Assembly (NCBI GenBank): GCA_963789015.1
Contig: CAWBIU010000001.1
Coordinates: forward strand, 744,001 to 808,000
DNA from: JAOPZW01 sp963789015
GTDB lineage: Bacteria; Actinomycetota; Thermoleophilia; Solirubrobacterales; Solirubrobacteraceae
Length of the DNA stretch: 64,000 bases
Reading direction: 5' to 3'
This document shows, in pieces, positions 24,977 through 32,683 of this stretch; the first letter of the stretch is position 1; each line of letters begins with the position of its first letter. A program made the translations under genes and the position numbers. The notes beneath the pieces are model-generated. The model made no database searches, was not told the origin of the DNA, and saw only the letters and a list, made by a program, of their open reading frames with translations.

Positions 24977-26248
24977 ATGGCCGTCAGTCGGATGGTGTGC
25001 GTGCCGCGGGTCGCCGCCGCGCTCGCGGTCGTGGTGGCGGGACTGCTGCTCGCCGCCCCGGAGCGCGCTGCGGCGGCGTCCTCGAAGGGCTGCGTCGGGG
25101 GTGGGTTCACGATCGTGCTGCCCGGCGGCGGCACGGTCGCGGGCGAGCAGGACGGGACCGCGGTGGCCGGGGCATCGCTCGGCGGCTCGTTCCTCGTGCG
25201 CGGGCGCTACGTCGAGTTCACCGTCGTCTCCACGACGCTCGGCGTGACCGGCTACACGATGACGGGCGCCCCGAACGAGCTCGACATGACCGGCGGGCGC
25301 CGCACGCCGGTGTTCGCGGCCAAGACGCCCGACCTGCGGGGCGCGGCGCTGACGAGCGACCTGGCCGTCGAGATGAAGGAGGAGGACCTCGTCATCACGC
25401 GCACCGGGGCCGGTGTCTCGATGAAGATCCAGGCCAAGGACTGCGCCCAGGGCGGGATCTTCCAGATGGAGCCCGAGCGGAGCGACGCCGGCCCGACCAT
25501 CGTCACCCACACGCTCGCCGACGGCGTCTTCTACTTCGACAACCCGTTCTTCCGCGCCCGGATCGGCCAGGTCCTCAACGGCGTCGAGGTGAGCGCCCGG
25601 GTCAACTTCGCCAACGACGTCTCGCCCGGCTTCGTCGGTCGCGACAGCGCCCAGGTCGCCGAACGCCTGTCCCAGAACGGGCGCACGTCGGTGTGGAGCG
25701 TGGCCAGCGGCGGGCGCATGGGCGGCGTGCTCGGCGAGGACGCCGTCGAGGTGGCCCCGCCGGCGACGGACTGCGTCGAGGACTGCCAGGCGCAGAACCA
25801 GGTCCGCGGCCGCTTCGTCGTCCTCGGCTTCCCCTTCCCCGTGCCGCTCTCCAGCCGCCTCCTCCCGCTCCAGGGACCGGCGGCCGGCGGCGCCCCGGGG
25901 GCGAGCGCGACACGGGCCGCCACGGCCGTGCGCGCGCTGCGCGTGACCGGACGGCTCAGCCTCGCCAGCCTGCGCGTTCGCGGGCTCCGCCTGCGGATGG
26001 GGCTCCCGGCGGGAACGCGCGTCGTCCGCCTCGCGGTCTTCCGCGTGCGAGGCGGCAGGCGCGCGAGCCGTCCGGTCACCGTGGTCTACCGGGTGCCCCC
26101 GCGCGGCGCCCGCCGGCTGCGGGTCCGTCTCGGGCGTTCGGTCGTCCGCCGGCTGCGGCCAGGCCGCTACCTCGTCGAGGCCCGCGCCGGCCGGAGGCGG
26201 ACGACGCTCGGGCGGCCGGCGACGCTGCGCTTCACCGTGACGCCGTAG
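24977..26248 (+). CDS. Secreted protein of unknown function
   Basis: A 423-residue exported protein. A clear Sec signal peptide (VAAALAVVVAGLLLAAPERA then AAA, cleavage near residue 34) precedes a beta-rich region (about 38-275) with four cysteines, two of them in DCVEDC. A Gly/Ala linker follows, and then a very arginine-rich C-terminal part (about 315-423, e.g. SLASLRVRGLRLRMGLPAGT), ending in a beta-sandwich-like LRFTVTP. AAGGAGG lies six bases before the ATG, one of the strongest ribosome-binding sites in the window. I do not recognise the family. The basic C-terminal part could bind cell-wall polyanions. It is convergent and abutting with the methyltransferase gene. Confidence 0.8.
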   Translation: MAVSRMVCVPRVAAALAVVVAGLLLAAPERAAAASSKGCVGGGFTIVLPGGGTVAGEQDGTAVAGASLGGSFLVRGRYVEFTVVSTTLGVTGYTMTGAPNELDMTGGRRTPVFAAKTPDLRGAALTSDLAVEMKEEDLVITRTGAGVSMKIQAKDCAQGGIFQMEPERSDAGPTIVTHTLADGVFYFDNPFFRARIGQVLNGVEVSARVNFANDVSPGFVGRDSAQVAERLSQNGRTSVWSVASGGRMGGVLGEDAVEVAPPATDCVEDCQAQNQVRGRFVVLGFPFPVPLSSRLLPLQGPAAGGAPGASATRAATAVRALRVTGRLSLASLRVRGLRLRMGLPAGTRVVRLAVFRVRGGRRASRPVTVVYRVPPRGARRLRVRLGRSVVRRLRPGRYLVEARAGRRRTTLGRPATLRFTVTP

Positions 26249-27142
26249 TCAGGCGGGACGGTGGGCGCGCCAGATCCCGATGACGAAGGCGCCGCTGCCC
26301 GCCGCGGCGGCGAGCGCCTCCGCGCCCGTGCGCCACGCCCGTAGCGCCTCCGGGGGCCCGCCGCGAACGACGGCGGCGAGCCGCGGCCAGGCCTCGCCGC
26401 CCAGCGGCTCCCAGTTGCGCTGGACGTCGCCGCGCTCGGCAAGGTCCTCGACGACCTCGGGCACGAGCCCGGAGGCCTCGAGATGCGCGCGGACGTCGGC
26501 GAGCCCGATCAGGCTGGGGATCGCGTGGTGGCGCCGGACGGCGTCGAGCTGCTCCGCCCGCTCCCCGTCGTCCGGGTCGTCGCCGTGGAGCCAGTCGGTG
26601 CCCACGAATCGGCCGCCCGGCCGCAGCACGCGCGCGCACTCGGCGTAGAAGCGGGCCTTGTCCGCTGCGTGGTACGCGGACTCGATCGCGTACACGTGGT
26701 CGAACGAGGCGTCGGCGAACGGCAGGCTGATGGCGTCGCCCTCGATGAACGTCGTGCGGTCGGCGAGGCCGCGATCGGCCGCCTTGCCGCGCGCGAGCTC
26801 GACGTGACGCGGCACGAGGTCGATGCCGGTGATCTGCGCGCCCGAGTGCTCGGCGATCGTCAGCGCCGGGCCCCCCGAGCCGCAGCCGACGTCGAGCACG
26901 GACATGCCCGGCCCGAAGCCGCCCTCGTCGGCCAGCATCCGCTCGGTGGCGAGCGCCGCCTCGTCGCGCGACTCGCCGTCGCGGAAGACGGCGAAGTGGA
27001 TCGAGTCGCCCCACGCCGCGCGGTACAGGTCGCCGAGCAGCTCGTAATAGGAGCGGACCTCGGGCGCGGACGCGTCGTGCCCGAGCTCTGGCGACGGCTG
27101 GGCTGATCCTCGGCTCATCCCTGCGAACGCTAGCCCCGCCAT
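26249..27142 (-). CDS. SAM-dependent methyltransferase (UbiE/sterol-type class I)
   Basis: A class I methyltransferase of up to 297 residues. Motif I is LDVGCGSGGPALTIAEHS, followed by GIDLVPRHVELARGKA, the post-I acidic EGDAISLPFADASFDHVYAI, ESAYHAADKARFYAECARVL and RPGGRFVGTDWL. The spacing and ESAYH element resemble gamma-tocopherol/sterol C24/sarcosine-dimethylglycine methyltransferases acting on small or lipid substrates. An alternative start at 27118 (MSRGSAQPS) is equally possible, because neither has a clear ribosome-binding site. No operon partner indicates its substrate. Confidence 0.85.
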   Translation of the reverse strand: MAGLAFAGMSRGSAQPSPELGHDASAPEVRSYYELLGDLYRAAWGDSIHFAVFRDGESRDEAALATERMLADEGGFGPGMSVLDVGCGSGGPALTIAEHSGAQITGIDLVPRHVELARGKAADRGLADRTTFIEGDAISLPFADASFDHVYAIESAYHAADKARFYAECARVLRPGGRFVGTDWLHGDDPDDGERAEQLDAVRRHHAIPSLIGLADVRAHLEASGLVPEVVEDLAERGDVQRNWEPLGGEAWPRLAAVVRGGPPEALRAWRTGAEALAAAAGSGAFVIGIWRAHRPA

Positions 27143-27205
27143 GTCAAGCCGGCGTCAGGCCGGCCCGTACGCGGACCGGCGCCGGACCAGGTATCCATCG
27201 CGGCC

Positions 27206-27658
27206 ATGAGACCGCCCGTACCGCCGTTCACCGAGGAGACCGCCCGCCAGAAGGTGCAGGCGGCCGAGGACGCCTGGAACACGACCGACCCCGAACGCGT
27301 CGCCGCCGCATACACGGAGGACTCGCAGTGGCGCAACCGCGACGAGTTCTTCGACGGCCGCGACGAGATCGTCGCCTTCCTGCAGCGCAAGTGGGAGCGC
27401 GAGCAGTGGTACGCGCTGCGCAAGGACCTGTGGGCGTTCTCAGGCAGCCGCATCGCCGTGCGCTTCCAGTACGAGAGCCAGGATCGCGACGGCCAGTGGT
27501 GGCGCAGCTACGGCAACGAGCAGTGGGAGTTCGACGACGAGGGCTTCATGCGCCGGCGCGAGGCGAGCATCAACGACGTGCGCATCGAGGAGTCCGAGCG
27601 CCGCATCTTCGGCCCGCGTCCCGAGGAGGAGCGCGGCGCGCCGATCCCGCTGCGCTGA
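27206..27658 (+). CDS. DUF1348 / NTF2-like (SnoaL-fold) protein
   Basis: A 150-residue protein with the cone-shaped NTF2-like fold. FTEETARQKVQAAEDAWNTT, AAAYTEDSQWRNRDEFFDGR, EIVAFLQRKWEREQWYALRK, IAVRFQYESQDRDGQWWRSY and EQWEFDDEGFMRRREASIND are the DUF1348 signatures. The family is common and small, with no settled function. It is followed by an intrinsic terminator shared with the convergent tRNA-Ile gene. Confidence 0.88.
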   Translation: MRPPVPPFTEETARQKVQAAEDAWNTTDPERVAAAYTEDSQWRNRDEFFDGRDEIVAFLQRKWEREQWYALRKDLWAFSGSRIAVRFQYESQDRDGQWWRSYGNEQWEFDDEGFMRRREASINDVRIEESERRIFGPRPEEERGAPIPLR

Positions 27659-27675
27659 GCGGATGCCCAGGCATG

Positions 27676-27701
27676 AAAAAGGCCCGCTCAGGCGGGCCTT
27701 T
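27676..27701. terminator. Bidirectional intrinsic terminator
   Basis: AAAAA precedes the stem GGCCCGC-TCAG-GCGGGCC, which is followed by TTT. The seven-pair stem has an A tract on one side and a T tract on the other, so it can stop both the DUF1348 transcript (plus) and the tRNA-Ile transcript (minus). Confidence 0.85.
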
Positions 27702-27705
27702 CGAG

Positions 27706-27779
<74 letters not shown>

Positions 27780-27805
27780 TGGCGAGCGCGGAGTCTAGCG
27801 GCTGC

Positions 27806-28681
27806 TCAGCGCACCCGGCGAGGGCGCAGGCCGCGGGCCAGGGCGATGGCCTCCTCCGCGCTGTCGAAGGCCACCTCGACCTTGTAGCCGGTTCCCCGCG
27901 GGCGCACCCGGACCTCGGCGCCGAGGGCGCCCGACAGCGCGTCGGCGATCTCGGCCAGCGCCGCCTCCTGGTCGGGATGGACCGCGGCGCGGCCCTTGGC
28001 CGGCGACCGTGAGCGGCCCGCGTTCGCCTCCCGCGCGCGCTCCTCGACCACGCGGACCGACCAGCCACCCTCGGCGGCCGCGCGCGCCAGCCGGCGGCGG
28101 TCGGCGTGGTCCTCGGCGAGCAGCAGCCCCTTGCCGTGCCCCTCGCTCAGGCGCCCGGCCTCGATGAGCTCGAGCGCCTCGTCGGGCAGGTCGAGCAGGC
28201 GCAGCAGGTTGGAGATGGCCACGCGGCTGCGCCCGACACGGCGACCGACGTCCTCGCGCGTGAGCCCGAGCTCCTCGACGAGCGCGGCGACCGCGCGAGC
28301 CTCCTCGATCGGGTTGAGGTCCTCGCGCGCCATGTTCTCGACGAGGGCGACCTCGAGCGAGGCGCTGTCGTCGCGGCGCTGGACGAGGGCCGGCATCGTC
28401 TCGAGCCCGGCGAGCTCGGCGGCGCGCCAGCGCCGCTCGCCGGCCACGAGCTCATAGCGGCCGCCGGGCCGCGGGCGCAGGAGCACGGGCTGCAGCACGC
28501 CGCGCTCGGCCACCGAGGCGGCGAGCGCCTGGAGCGCGTCCTGGTCGAAGCGCTTGCGCGGCTGGGCGGGGTTCGGCTCGATGAGCTCGACCGCGACGTC
28601 GCGCAGCTCGGCGGCGTCCTCGCCCGCCTCGGAGACCGACAGGATCGCCGCCAGGCCGCGGCCCATCCCGCGCTCAGCCAC
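27806..28681 (-). CDS. parB: Chromosome partitioning protein ParB
   Basis: A 291-residue CTP-dependent DNA-clamp protein that loads at parS and spreads, organising origin segregation. N-terminal MGRGLAAIL, PNPAQPRKRFDQDALQALAA, the CTP-binding VAGERRWRAAELAGL, ENMAREDLNPIEEARAVAAL, the parS-reading helix-turn-helix (TREDVGRRVGRSRVAISNLL) and a C-terminal dimerisation segment (KVEVAFDSAEEAIALARGL) are all present. The GTG start overlaps the parA end by eight bases. A parS-like site lies 1.5 kb away at 30214-30229. Confidence 0.96.
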   Translation of the reverse strand: MAERGMGRGLAAILSVSEAGEDAAELRDVAVELIEPNPAQPRKRFDQDALQALAASVAERGVLQPVLLRPRPGGRYELVAGERRWRAAELAGLETMPALVQRRDDSASLEVALVENMAREDLNPIEEARAVAALVEELGLTREDVGRRVGRSRVAISNLLRLLDLPDEALELIEAGRLSEGHGKGLLLAEDHADRRRLARAAAEGGWSVRVVEERAREANAGRSRSPAKGRAAVHPDQEAALAEIADALSGALGAEVRVRPRGTGYKVEVAFDSAEEAIALARGLRPRRVR

Positions 28682-29432
28682 GCGACGCCACCTCCCGCGC
28701 GAGCTCGAAGTACGCGTCGGATCCCGCGCAGTGCGGGTCGTGGTGGATCACGGGCCGCCCGAAGCTCGGCGCCTCGCCGATGCGGACGTTGCGCGGGATC
28801 ACCGTGTCGAAGACGAGCGCCGGGAAGTGCTCGCGGACCTCGGCCTCCACGTCGCGCGCCAGGCGCGTGCGCCCGTCGTGCATCGTCAGCAGCATCCCGG
28901 CCACGGCCAGGCGCGGGTTGAGCTCGCGCTGGATGAGCTCGAGCGTGTCGAGCAGGCCGGCCAGGCCCTCGAGCGCGAAGTACTCCGTCTGCACCGGCAC
29001 GATCACGCGGTCCGCGGCGACGAGCGCGTTGACGGTCAGCGGGCCGAGCGACGGCGGGCAGTCCAGCAGCGTGAAGGCGAAGCTCTCGCGCACGGGCGCG
29101 AGTGCGTCGCGCAGGAGCGTCTCCGATCCGGCGCGGCGCGGCAGCTCGACCGACGCGCCCGCGAGGTCGGGATGCGCCGGCAGCAGCGCGAGGTTCTCGA
29201 TCTCGGTCTCGACGATCGCCTCGCGGGCGCTCGCGGCGCCGGCGAGCACGTCGTAGACGTTCGGCGAGCGGTCCTTGGCCACGCCGAGGCCCACGGTCGC
29301 GTTGGCCTGCGGATCGATGTCGACCAGCAGCGTCCGCGGGCCGGCCTCGGCGATGCACGCCGCGACGTTCACCGCGGTGGTGGTCTTGCCGACGCCGCCC
29401 TTCTGGTTGGCGATCGCGTAGATCGTGCCCAT
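28674..29432 (-). CDS. parA: Chromosome partitioning ATPase ParA (Soj)
   Basis: A 252-residue Walker-type ATPase that binds DNA non-specifically and moves ParB-parS complexes. The deviant Walker A KGGVGKTTTAVN, LLVDIDPQANATVGLG, TLLDCPPSLGPLTVNAL and VIPRNVRIGEAPSFGRPVI are diagnostic of chromosomal ParA. There is no long N-terminal extension, so regulation differs from plasmid ParA. It is coupled to parB. A 66-base gap separates it from rsmG. Confidence 0.97.
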   Translation of the reverse strand: MGTIYAIANQKGGVGKTTTAVNVAACIAEAGPRTLLVDIDPQANATVGLGVAKDRSPNVYDVLAGAASAREAIVETEIENLALLPAHPDLAGASVELPRRAGSETLLRDALAPVRESFAFTLLDCPPSLGPLTVNALVAADRVIVPVQTEYFALEGLAGLLDTLELIQRELNPRLAVAGMLLTMHDGRTRLARDVEAEVREHFPALVFDTVIPRNVRIGEAPSFGRPVIHHDPHCAGSDAYFELAREVASRG

Positions 29433-29498
29433 CGCCGGTCACGGTACCGGTGGCGGCGGTCGAATCCCACATGGTTCGGGCCGGAACCGACCGAACCC

Positions 29499-30221
29499 TC
29501 ACCCTCTGGTGGAGCGTCCCAGTGGGCGCTTGCGGGCCATTCCCGGCCGGCGGGGGTATCCGTTCGGGGTTGAACGGACCTTCATGCTGAGGTACAGGCT
29601 GCGCCGATCTGCGCCGCGCGGAGCCTCGACGGGGTGCGCGACGGGCTCCGACATGCCCAGGATGGCCGCCGCGGCGGACCCGTCGGCCTCCTCCCCCGGC
29701 TCGGGCCGCCCCTTCCAGGCCACGAGATGCCCACCGTTGGCCAGCAGCGGCGCCGCGTACTCGAGCAGGACGCCGAGCGGGGCCACCGCACGCGCCGTGA
29801 CGAGGTCGTGCGCGCCCAGGCCCTCCTCCCAGGCCTCCGCGCGAGCCGGGACGACCTCGACGTTGCGCAGGCCGGCGGCCGCGGCGGCGCGATCGAGGAA
29901 CGCGCACTTGCGCCCGACGCTCTCCACGAGGGACACGTGCGTCTCGGGCAGCGCCACGGCGAGGACGAGGCCCGGGAACCCCGCTCCAGAGCCGATATCG
30001 GCGATGCGGCGGGCGTTGCGCACCACGTCGAGGTCGAGTGCGCCCAGCGAGTCGGCGACGTGGACCTCGACCCCTTCGCGCGGGTCCCGGACCGAGGTGA
30101 TCGAGGCAGGCTCGGCGGCGACCTCCTCCAGGATCGTCCACAGCTGCGCCGGCGCGGAGCGAGGCAGGCCGTGGCGCAGCGCGAGGGCGGCGAGGCGCTC
30201 CCGGACGTCGGAGCGTTCCAC
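29499..30221 (-). CDS. rsmG: 16S rRNA (guanine527-N7)-methyltransferase
   Basis: A 240-residue SAM methyltransferase that modifies G527 of 16S rRNA (loss gives low-level streptomycin resistance in several bacteria). HVADSLGALDLDVVRNARRI, IGSGAGFPGLVLAVALPETH, LVESVGRKCAFLDRAAAAAG and VTARAVAPLGVLLEYAAPLL are the RsmG signatures. The GTG start codon lies inside a parS-like palindrome. The extension after MSEPVAHPV is ragged and arginine-rich. It lies in the conserved jag-rsmG-parA-parB order. Confidence 0.95.
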   Translation of the reverse strand: MERSDVRERLAALALRHGLPRSAPAQLWTILEEVAAEPASITSVRDPREGVEVHVADSLGALDLDVVRNARRIADIGSGAGFPGLVLAVALPETHVSLVESVGRKCAFLDRAAAAAGLRNVEVVPARAEAWEEGLGAHDLVTARAVAPLGVLLEYAAPLLANGGHLVAWKGRPEPGEEADGSAAAAILGMSEPVAHPVEAPRGADRRSLYLSMKVRSTPNGYPRRPGMARKRPLGRSTRG

Positions 30222-30229
30222 GTGAAACG
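30214..30229. promoter_or_regulatory. parS-like ParB binding site
   Basis: CGTTCCACGTGAAACG matches the parS consensus TGTTTCACGTGAAACA at 13 of 16 positions, with the central CACGTG and right half GTGAAAC intact. It covers the start codon of rsmG, about 2.5 kb from dnaA. Confidence 0.85.
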
Positions 30230-30244
30230 TCGCCGGGCGGCGGG

Positions 30245-30712
30245 CTAGACGACGAGCGGGGCGACGACGAGGTGCCGCTCGGGCTCGTCGCCCTCGGAGT
30301 ACGTCTCGACGTCGCCGCGGTCGCGCAGGTACTCGTGCAGGAGCTTGCGCTCGCTCGCCGTCATGGCCTCGAGCGGGACCGGGCGCTCGAGGCGCAGCGC
30401 GTCTTCGGCGGCCTGGTCGGCCTGGCGATGGAGCGCCTCCTCGCGGCGCGCGCGATAGCCCTCGGCGTCGATGACGATCCGCTGGCGCTCGCCGTCGGAG
30501 TGGTGCACGGTCATCCGGTAGGCGAGATGCTGCACGGCCTCGATCGTCTGGCCGTGGCGCCCGATGAACAGGCCGAGGTCGTCGCCGTGGACCGTGCCCG
30601 TCACGGTGTCGCCGGCCGACACGACCTCGATCGTCGCGTCGAGACCGAGCGCGTCGACGACGCGCTCCAGGAGCTCCTGCACCAACCCGGCGGTGTCGGC
30701 TGCGCCGGCCAT
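30245..30712 (-). CDS. jag: RNA-binding protein Jag/KhpB (KH-R3H)
   Basis: A 155-residue protein with a KH domain (LDATIEVVSAGDTVTGTVHG, then FIGRHGQTIEAVQHLAYRMT, where GRHG is the GxxG loop) and a C-terminal R3H domain (PLEAMTASERKLLHEYLRDR). The N-terminal Jag domain is absent, as in many actinobacteria. It binds RNA and, in firmicutes with KhpA, affects cell elongation and sRNA turnover. The ATG shares one base with the yidC stop (TGATG-type overlap). Conserved position downstream of yidC. Confidence 0.93.
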   Translation of the reverse strand: MAGAADTAGLVQELLERVVDALGLDATIEVVSAGDTVTGTVHGDDLGLFIGRHGQTIEAVQHLAYRMTVHHSDGERQRIVIDAEGYRARREEALHRQADQAAEDALRLERPVPLEAMTASERKLLHEYLRDRGDVETYSEGDEPERHLVVAPLVV

Positions 30713-31611
30713 CAGCGCCGGCGTCCCGAGCGCTTCTTCTTGCGGCGCGGCGGAGGCGGTGGCGCCGTCGCGCGGCGCGGCACCTCGGCCGGCTTGCTGT
30801 CGGCCTTGCCGTCTGGCTCCTGCCCGCGCGCGCGTGGTCTTCGCTCGGGCGCGGCGGCTCTGGCGCCGGCGGGGGCGGCAGCAGCCGCGGCCTCCGCCTG
30901 TCGCGCGGGGTGGCCGACCGTCTTGCGGATCACCGCCTGCTGGCCGATCGTCCACAGGTTCGTGGTGATCCAGTAGACGAGCAGGCCGGCCGGGAAGCCG
31001 ATGATGAACGGGACGAACACGAACGGGAGGGCCATCATCAGGCGCTTCTGCATCGGATCGGCCGTCACCGACATGACGATGCTCGAGAACAGCTGCGAGC
31101 CGACGTACAGGATGAGCAGCACGATGAGAACGCCGCCCGTCGCCTTGTCCGTGATGTCCGGGATGAACAGGAACTGCGACGCGTCGGTGGACCCGCACGG
31201 CTTCGGGTTCGGGACCCCGGGGGGGTTGATGTCCGGGCAGATGTCGTGCCGCAGGTCCTTGCGCAGCATGTAGAAGAGCGCGATGAAGACCGGCATCTGG
31301 AGCACGAGCGGGAGGCACGCCCCGAACGGGTTGACCTTGTGCTCCTGGTAGAACTTCATCGTCTCCTGCTGGAGACGCTGCTTGTCGTCCTTGTACTTGG
31401 CCTGCAGCTCCTTGAGCTGCGGCTGCAGCCGCTGCAGGGCCTGCATGGACTTCAGCTGCTTGTACGTCAGCGGCACGAGCGCGGCGCGGACGACGACGGT
31501 CATCGCGATGATCGCGAAGCCCCATCCGAAGCCCACGGTGTCGTGGAAGAAGATGAGGATGCTCTCGAAGACATCGATCAGCGGCTGAAGGATGTTGGCG
31601 ATCGGCGTCAT
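30712..31611 (-). CDS. yidC: Membrane protein insertase YidC/Oxa1
   Basis: A 299-residue insertase of the short Gram-positive type. The first helix (ESILIFFHDTVGFGWGFAII), the catalytic-groove arginine in VVVRAALVPLTYKQ, the cytoplasmic coiled segment (LQRLQPQLKELQAKYKDDKQ), NPFGACLPLVLQMPVFIALF and ALPFVFVPFIIGFPAGLLVY are conserved. A long basic Pro/Ala tail (about 225-299, ending RRKKKRSGRRR) probably contacts ribosomes. There are two cysteines (HDICPD, PKPCGS) in an external loop. It directly follows yidD by the stop codon and overlaps jag. Confidence 0.95.
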   Translation of the reverse strand: MTPIANILQPLIDVFESILIFFHDTVGFGWGFAIIAMTVVVRAALVPLTYKQLKSMQALQRLQPQLKELQAKYKDDKQRLQQETMKFYQEHKVNPFGACLPLVLQMPVFIALFYMLRKDLRHDICPDINPPGVPNPKPCGSTDASQFLFIPDITDKATGGVLIVLLILYVGSQLFSSIVMSVTADPMQKRLMMALPFVFVPFIIGFPAGLLVYWITTNLWTIGQQAVIRKTVGHPARQAEAAAAAAPAGARAAAPERRPRARGQEPDGKADSKPAEVPRRATAPPPPPRRKKKRSGRRR

Positions 31612-31890
31612 CTAGGCGTGAGCGTGCGGGGGCGTCGGGGGCGCGGGGGGCGTCGGGAACAGCCGCTGTGCATCGACCGGGTCGTAGCCGCCGTTGCTGA
31701 AGGGGTTGCAGCGCAACAGGCGCCAGGCGGCCAGTACGAGGCCGCGGAGTATGCCGTAGCGGCGGATCGCCTGCACCGCATAGGCCGAGCACGTCGGCTC
31801 GTACTTGCAGCGGCGCGGGAGCGCCGGGGAGATCACGCGCTGGTAGGCGACGATCGGCGCCGTCGCGACGCGGCGGGCCAGTCCGCTCAC
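31612..31890 (-). CDS. yidD: Membrane protein insertion efficiency factor YidD
   Basis: A 92-residue small membrane-associated protein that assists YidC. The complete motif set is present: AYQRVISPALPRRCKYEPTC, SAYAVQAIRRYGILRGLVLA and WRLLRCNPFSNGGYDPV. It lies between rnpA (four-base overlap) and yidC (next base), the usual order. Confidence 0.95.
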   Translation of the reverse strand: MSGLARRVATAPIVAYQRVISPALPRRCKYEPTCSAYAVQAIRRYGILRGLVLAAWRLLRCNPFSNGGYDPVDAQRLFPTPPAPPTPPHAHA

Positions 31891-32282
31891 GGGCGCTCCT
31901 CCTTCACGGACCTGCCGACGAGCTCGGCGAGCTCGCGGGAGACGCCGGCCAGGCCCTCGCGCTCGGCGAGCTCGCGCGACTCGGGTCGGGCCACCACGAC
32001 GACGTCGTGATCGCCGGGCAGCCGCTCGGCCTCGCCGGCGAACGCCTCGCGGACGAGCCGCTTGACGAGGTTGCGCTCGACGGCCCCGCCGACCTTGCGC
32101 GACACGGACAGGCCGAGGCGCGGGCCGTCGTCCGCCGACCCGCCGCGCGGGAAGGCGTAGAGGACGAAGAAGCGGTTGCCGACCGAGCGCCCCTGGCGGT
32201 AGACGCGCTCGAACTCGGCGCTGCGCGACAGGCGGCCGCGACGGGGGCGTCCGCGCGGCGCCGTGGGCGGCAGATCCGCCAC
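31887..32282 (-). CDS. rnpA: Ribonuclease P protein component
   Basis: A 131-residue protein subunit of RNase P, which trims the 5' ends of tRNA precursors. The N-terminal basic part RRGRLSRSAEFERVYRQGRS, RLGLSVSRKVGGAVERNLVK and the RNR motif RNLVKRLVREAF are diagnostic. The GTG start lies two bases after the rpmH stop. It overlaps yidD by four bases. Confidence 0.96.
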   Translation of the reverse strand: MADLPPTAPRGRPRRGRLSRSAEFERVYRQGRSVGNRFFVLYAFPRGGSADDGPRLGLSVSRKVGGAVERNLVKRLVREAFAGEAERLPGDHDVVVVARPESRELAEREGLAGVSRELAELVGRSVKEERP

Positions 32283-32284
32283 CG

Positions 32285-32419
32285 TCAGACGGTCAGTCGC
32301 TGGCGACCCTTCGCGCGGCGGCGCTTGATCGTCAGGCGCCCTGCGCGGGTGCGCATACGAGCGCGAAACCCGTGCGTGCGGGCGCGCTTGCGCTTCTTGG
32401 GCTGATAGGTGCGCTTCAT
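32285..32419 (-). CDS. rpmH: 50S ribosomal protein L34 (bL34)
   Basis: A 44-residue strongly basic protein. The reverse strand reads MKRTYQPKKRKRARTHGFRA and continues RMRTRAGRLTIKRRRAKGRQ to RLTV, the complete bL34 sequence. It is first gene of the rpmH-rnpA-yidD-yidC-jag-rsmG-parA-parB series leading away from the origin. Confidence 0.98.
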   Translation of the reverse strand: MKRTYQPKKRKRARTHGFRARMRTRAGRLTIKRRRAKGRQRLTV

Positions 32420-32450
32420 GAAGGCGATCCGGGTCGGGAGACGGCGGGTC

Positions 32451-32456
32451 AGTCTA
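32451..32456 (-). promoter_or_regulatory. Candidate -10 element of the rpmH operon
   Basis: Reverse-strand TAGACT lies 32 bases before the rpmH ATG. The same hexamer precedes qcrA. The expected -35 position falls into the TGCACA repeats, so DnaA bound there could compete with RNA polymerase. Confidence 0.45.
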
Positions 32457-32469
32457 GCGCGCGGCCCCG

Positions 32470-32511
32470 CGCACAGCCGCCGTGCACACGCGCTGCACAG
32501 GCATGTGCACA
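32470..32511 (+). other. Origin-type repeat cluster between rpmH and dnaA (putative DnaA boxes)
   Basis: Four GCACA repeats begin at 32471, 32484, 32495 and 32507, spaced 13, 11 and 12 bases, about one helical turn. The last forms the palindrome TGTGCACA (32504-32511), which matches the actinobacterial DnaA box TTGTCCACA at seven of nine bases when ATGTGCACA is aligned. The 260-base gap 32420-32679 otherwise holds only candidate promoter elements for rpmH and dnaA and a 14-codon upstream frame. Confidence 0.6.
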
Positions 32512-32593
32512 GCGCTCGGACGGAATTCTCCGCGATTTGCGACGTGCCTCCGGAAGGGTGCGCCAGGGCCCGGATCGGCCCCGATCCCGTTGC

Positions 32594-32599
32594 TATGCT
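32594..32599 (+). promoter_or_regulatory. Candidate -10 element of dnaA
   Basis: TATGCT, about 80 bases upstream of the chosen dnaA start, is the best -10-like hexamer in the gap. No -35 hexamer of good quality precedes it. Confidence 0.3.
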
Positions 32600-32638
32600 C
32601 GCCGCACCGGCCGCCCCGCGGTCCCCCTCGAATCAGCC

Positions 32639-32683
32639 GTGTCCGAGCCTCCTCCGGCGAGGAGCCGCTCTTCGCTGCCGTGA
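32639..32683 (+). other. 14-codon upstream reading frame overlapping the dnaA start
   Basis: A GTG-initiated frame of 14 codons (reads MSEPPPARSRSSLP) ends in TGA that overlaps the dnaA GTG in GTGA. It could be a leader peptide coupling translation to dnaA, or the remains of the true dnaA N-terminus if a base is wrong in this stretch. Confidence 0.3.

Noticed and set aside
27144..27149. Reverse-strand TTGACA as -35 box of the methyltransferase gene
   Set aside because: No -10-like hexamer lies 15-19 bases downstream and the site lies at the start codon itself.
30910..32010. A 366-codon plus-strand frame opposite yidC, yidD and rnpA
   Set aside because: Shadow of three well recognised minus-strand genes.
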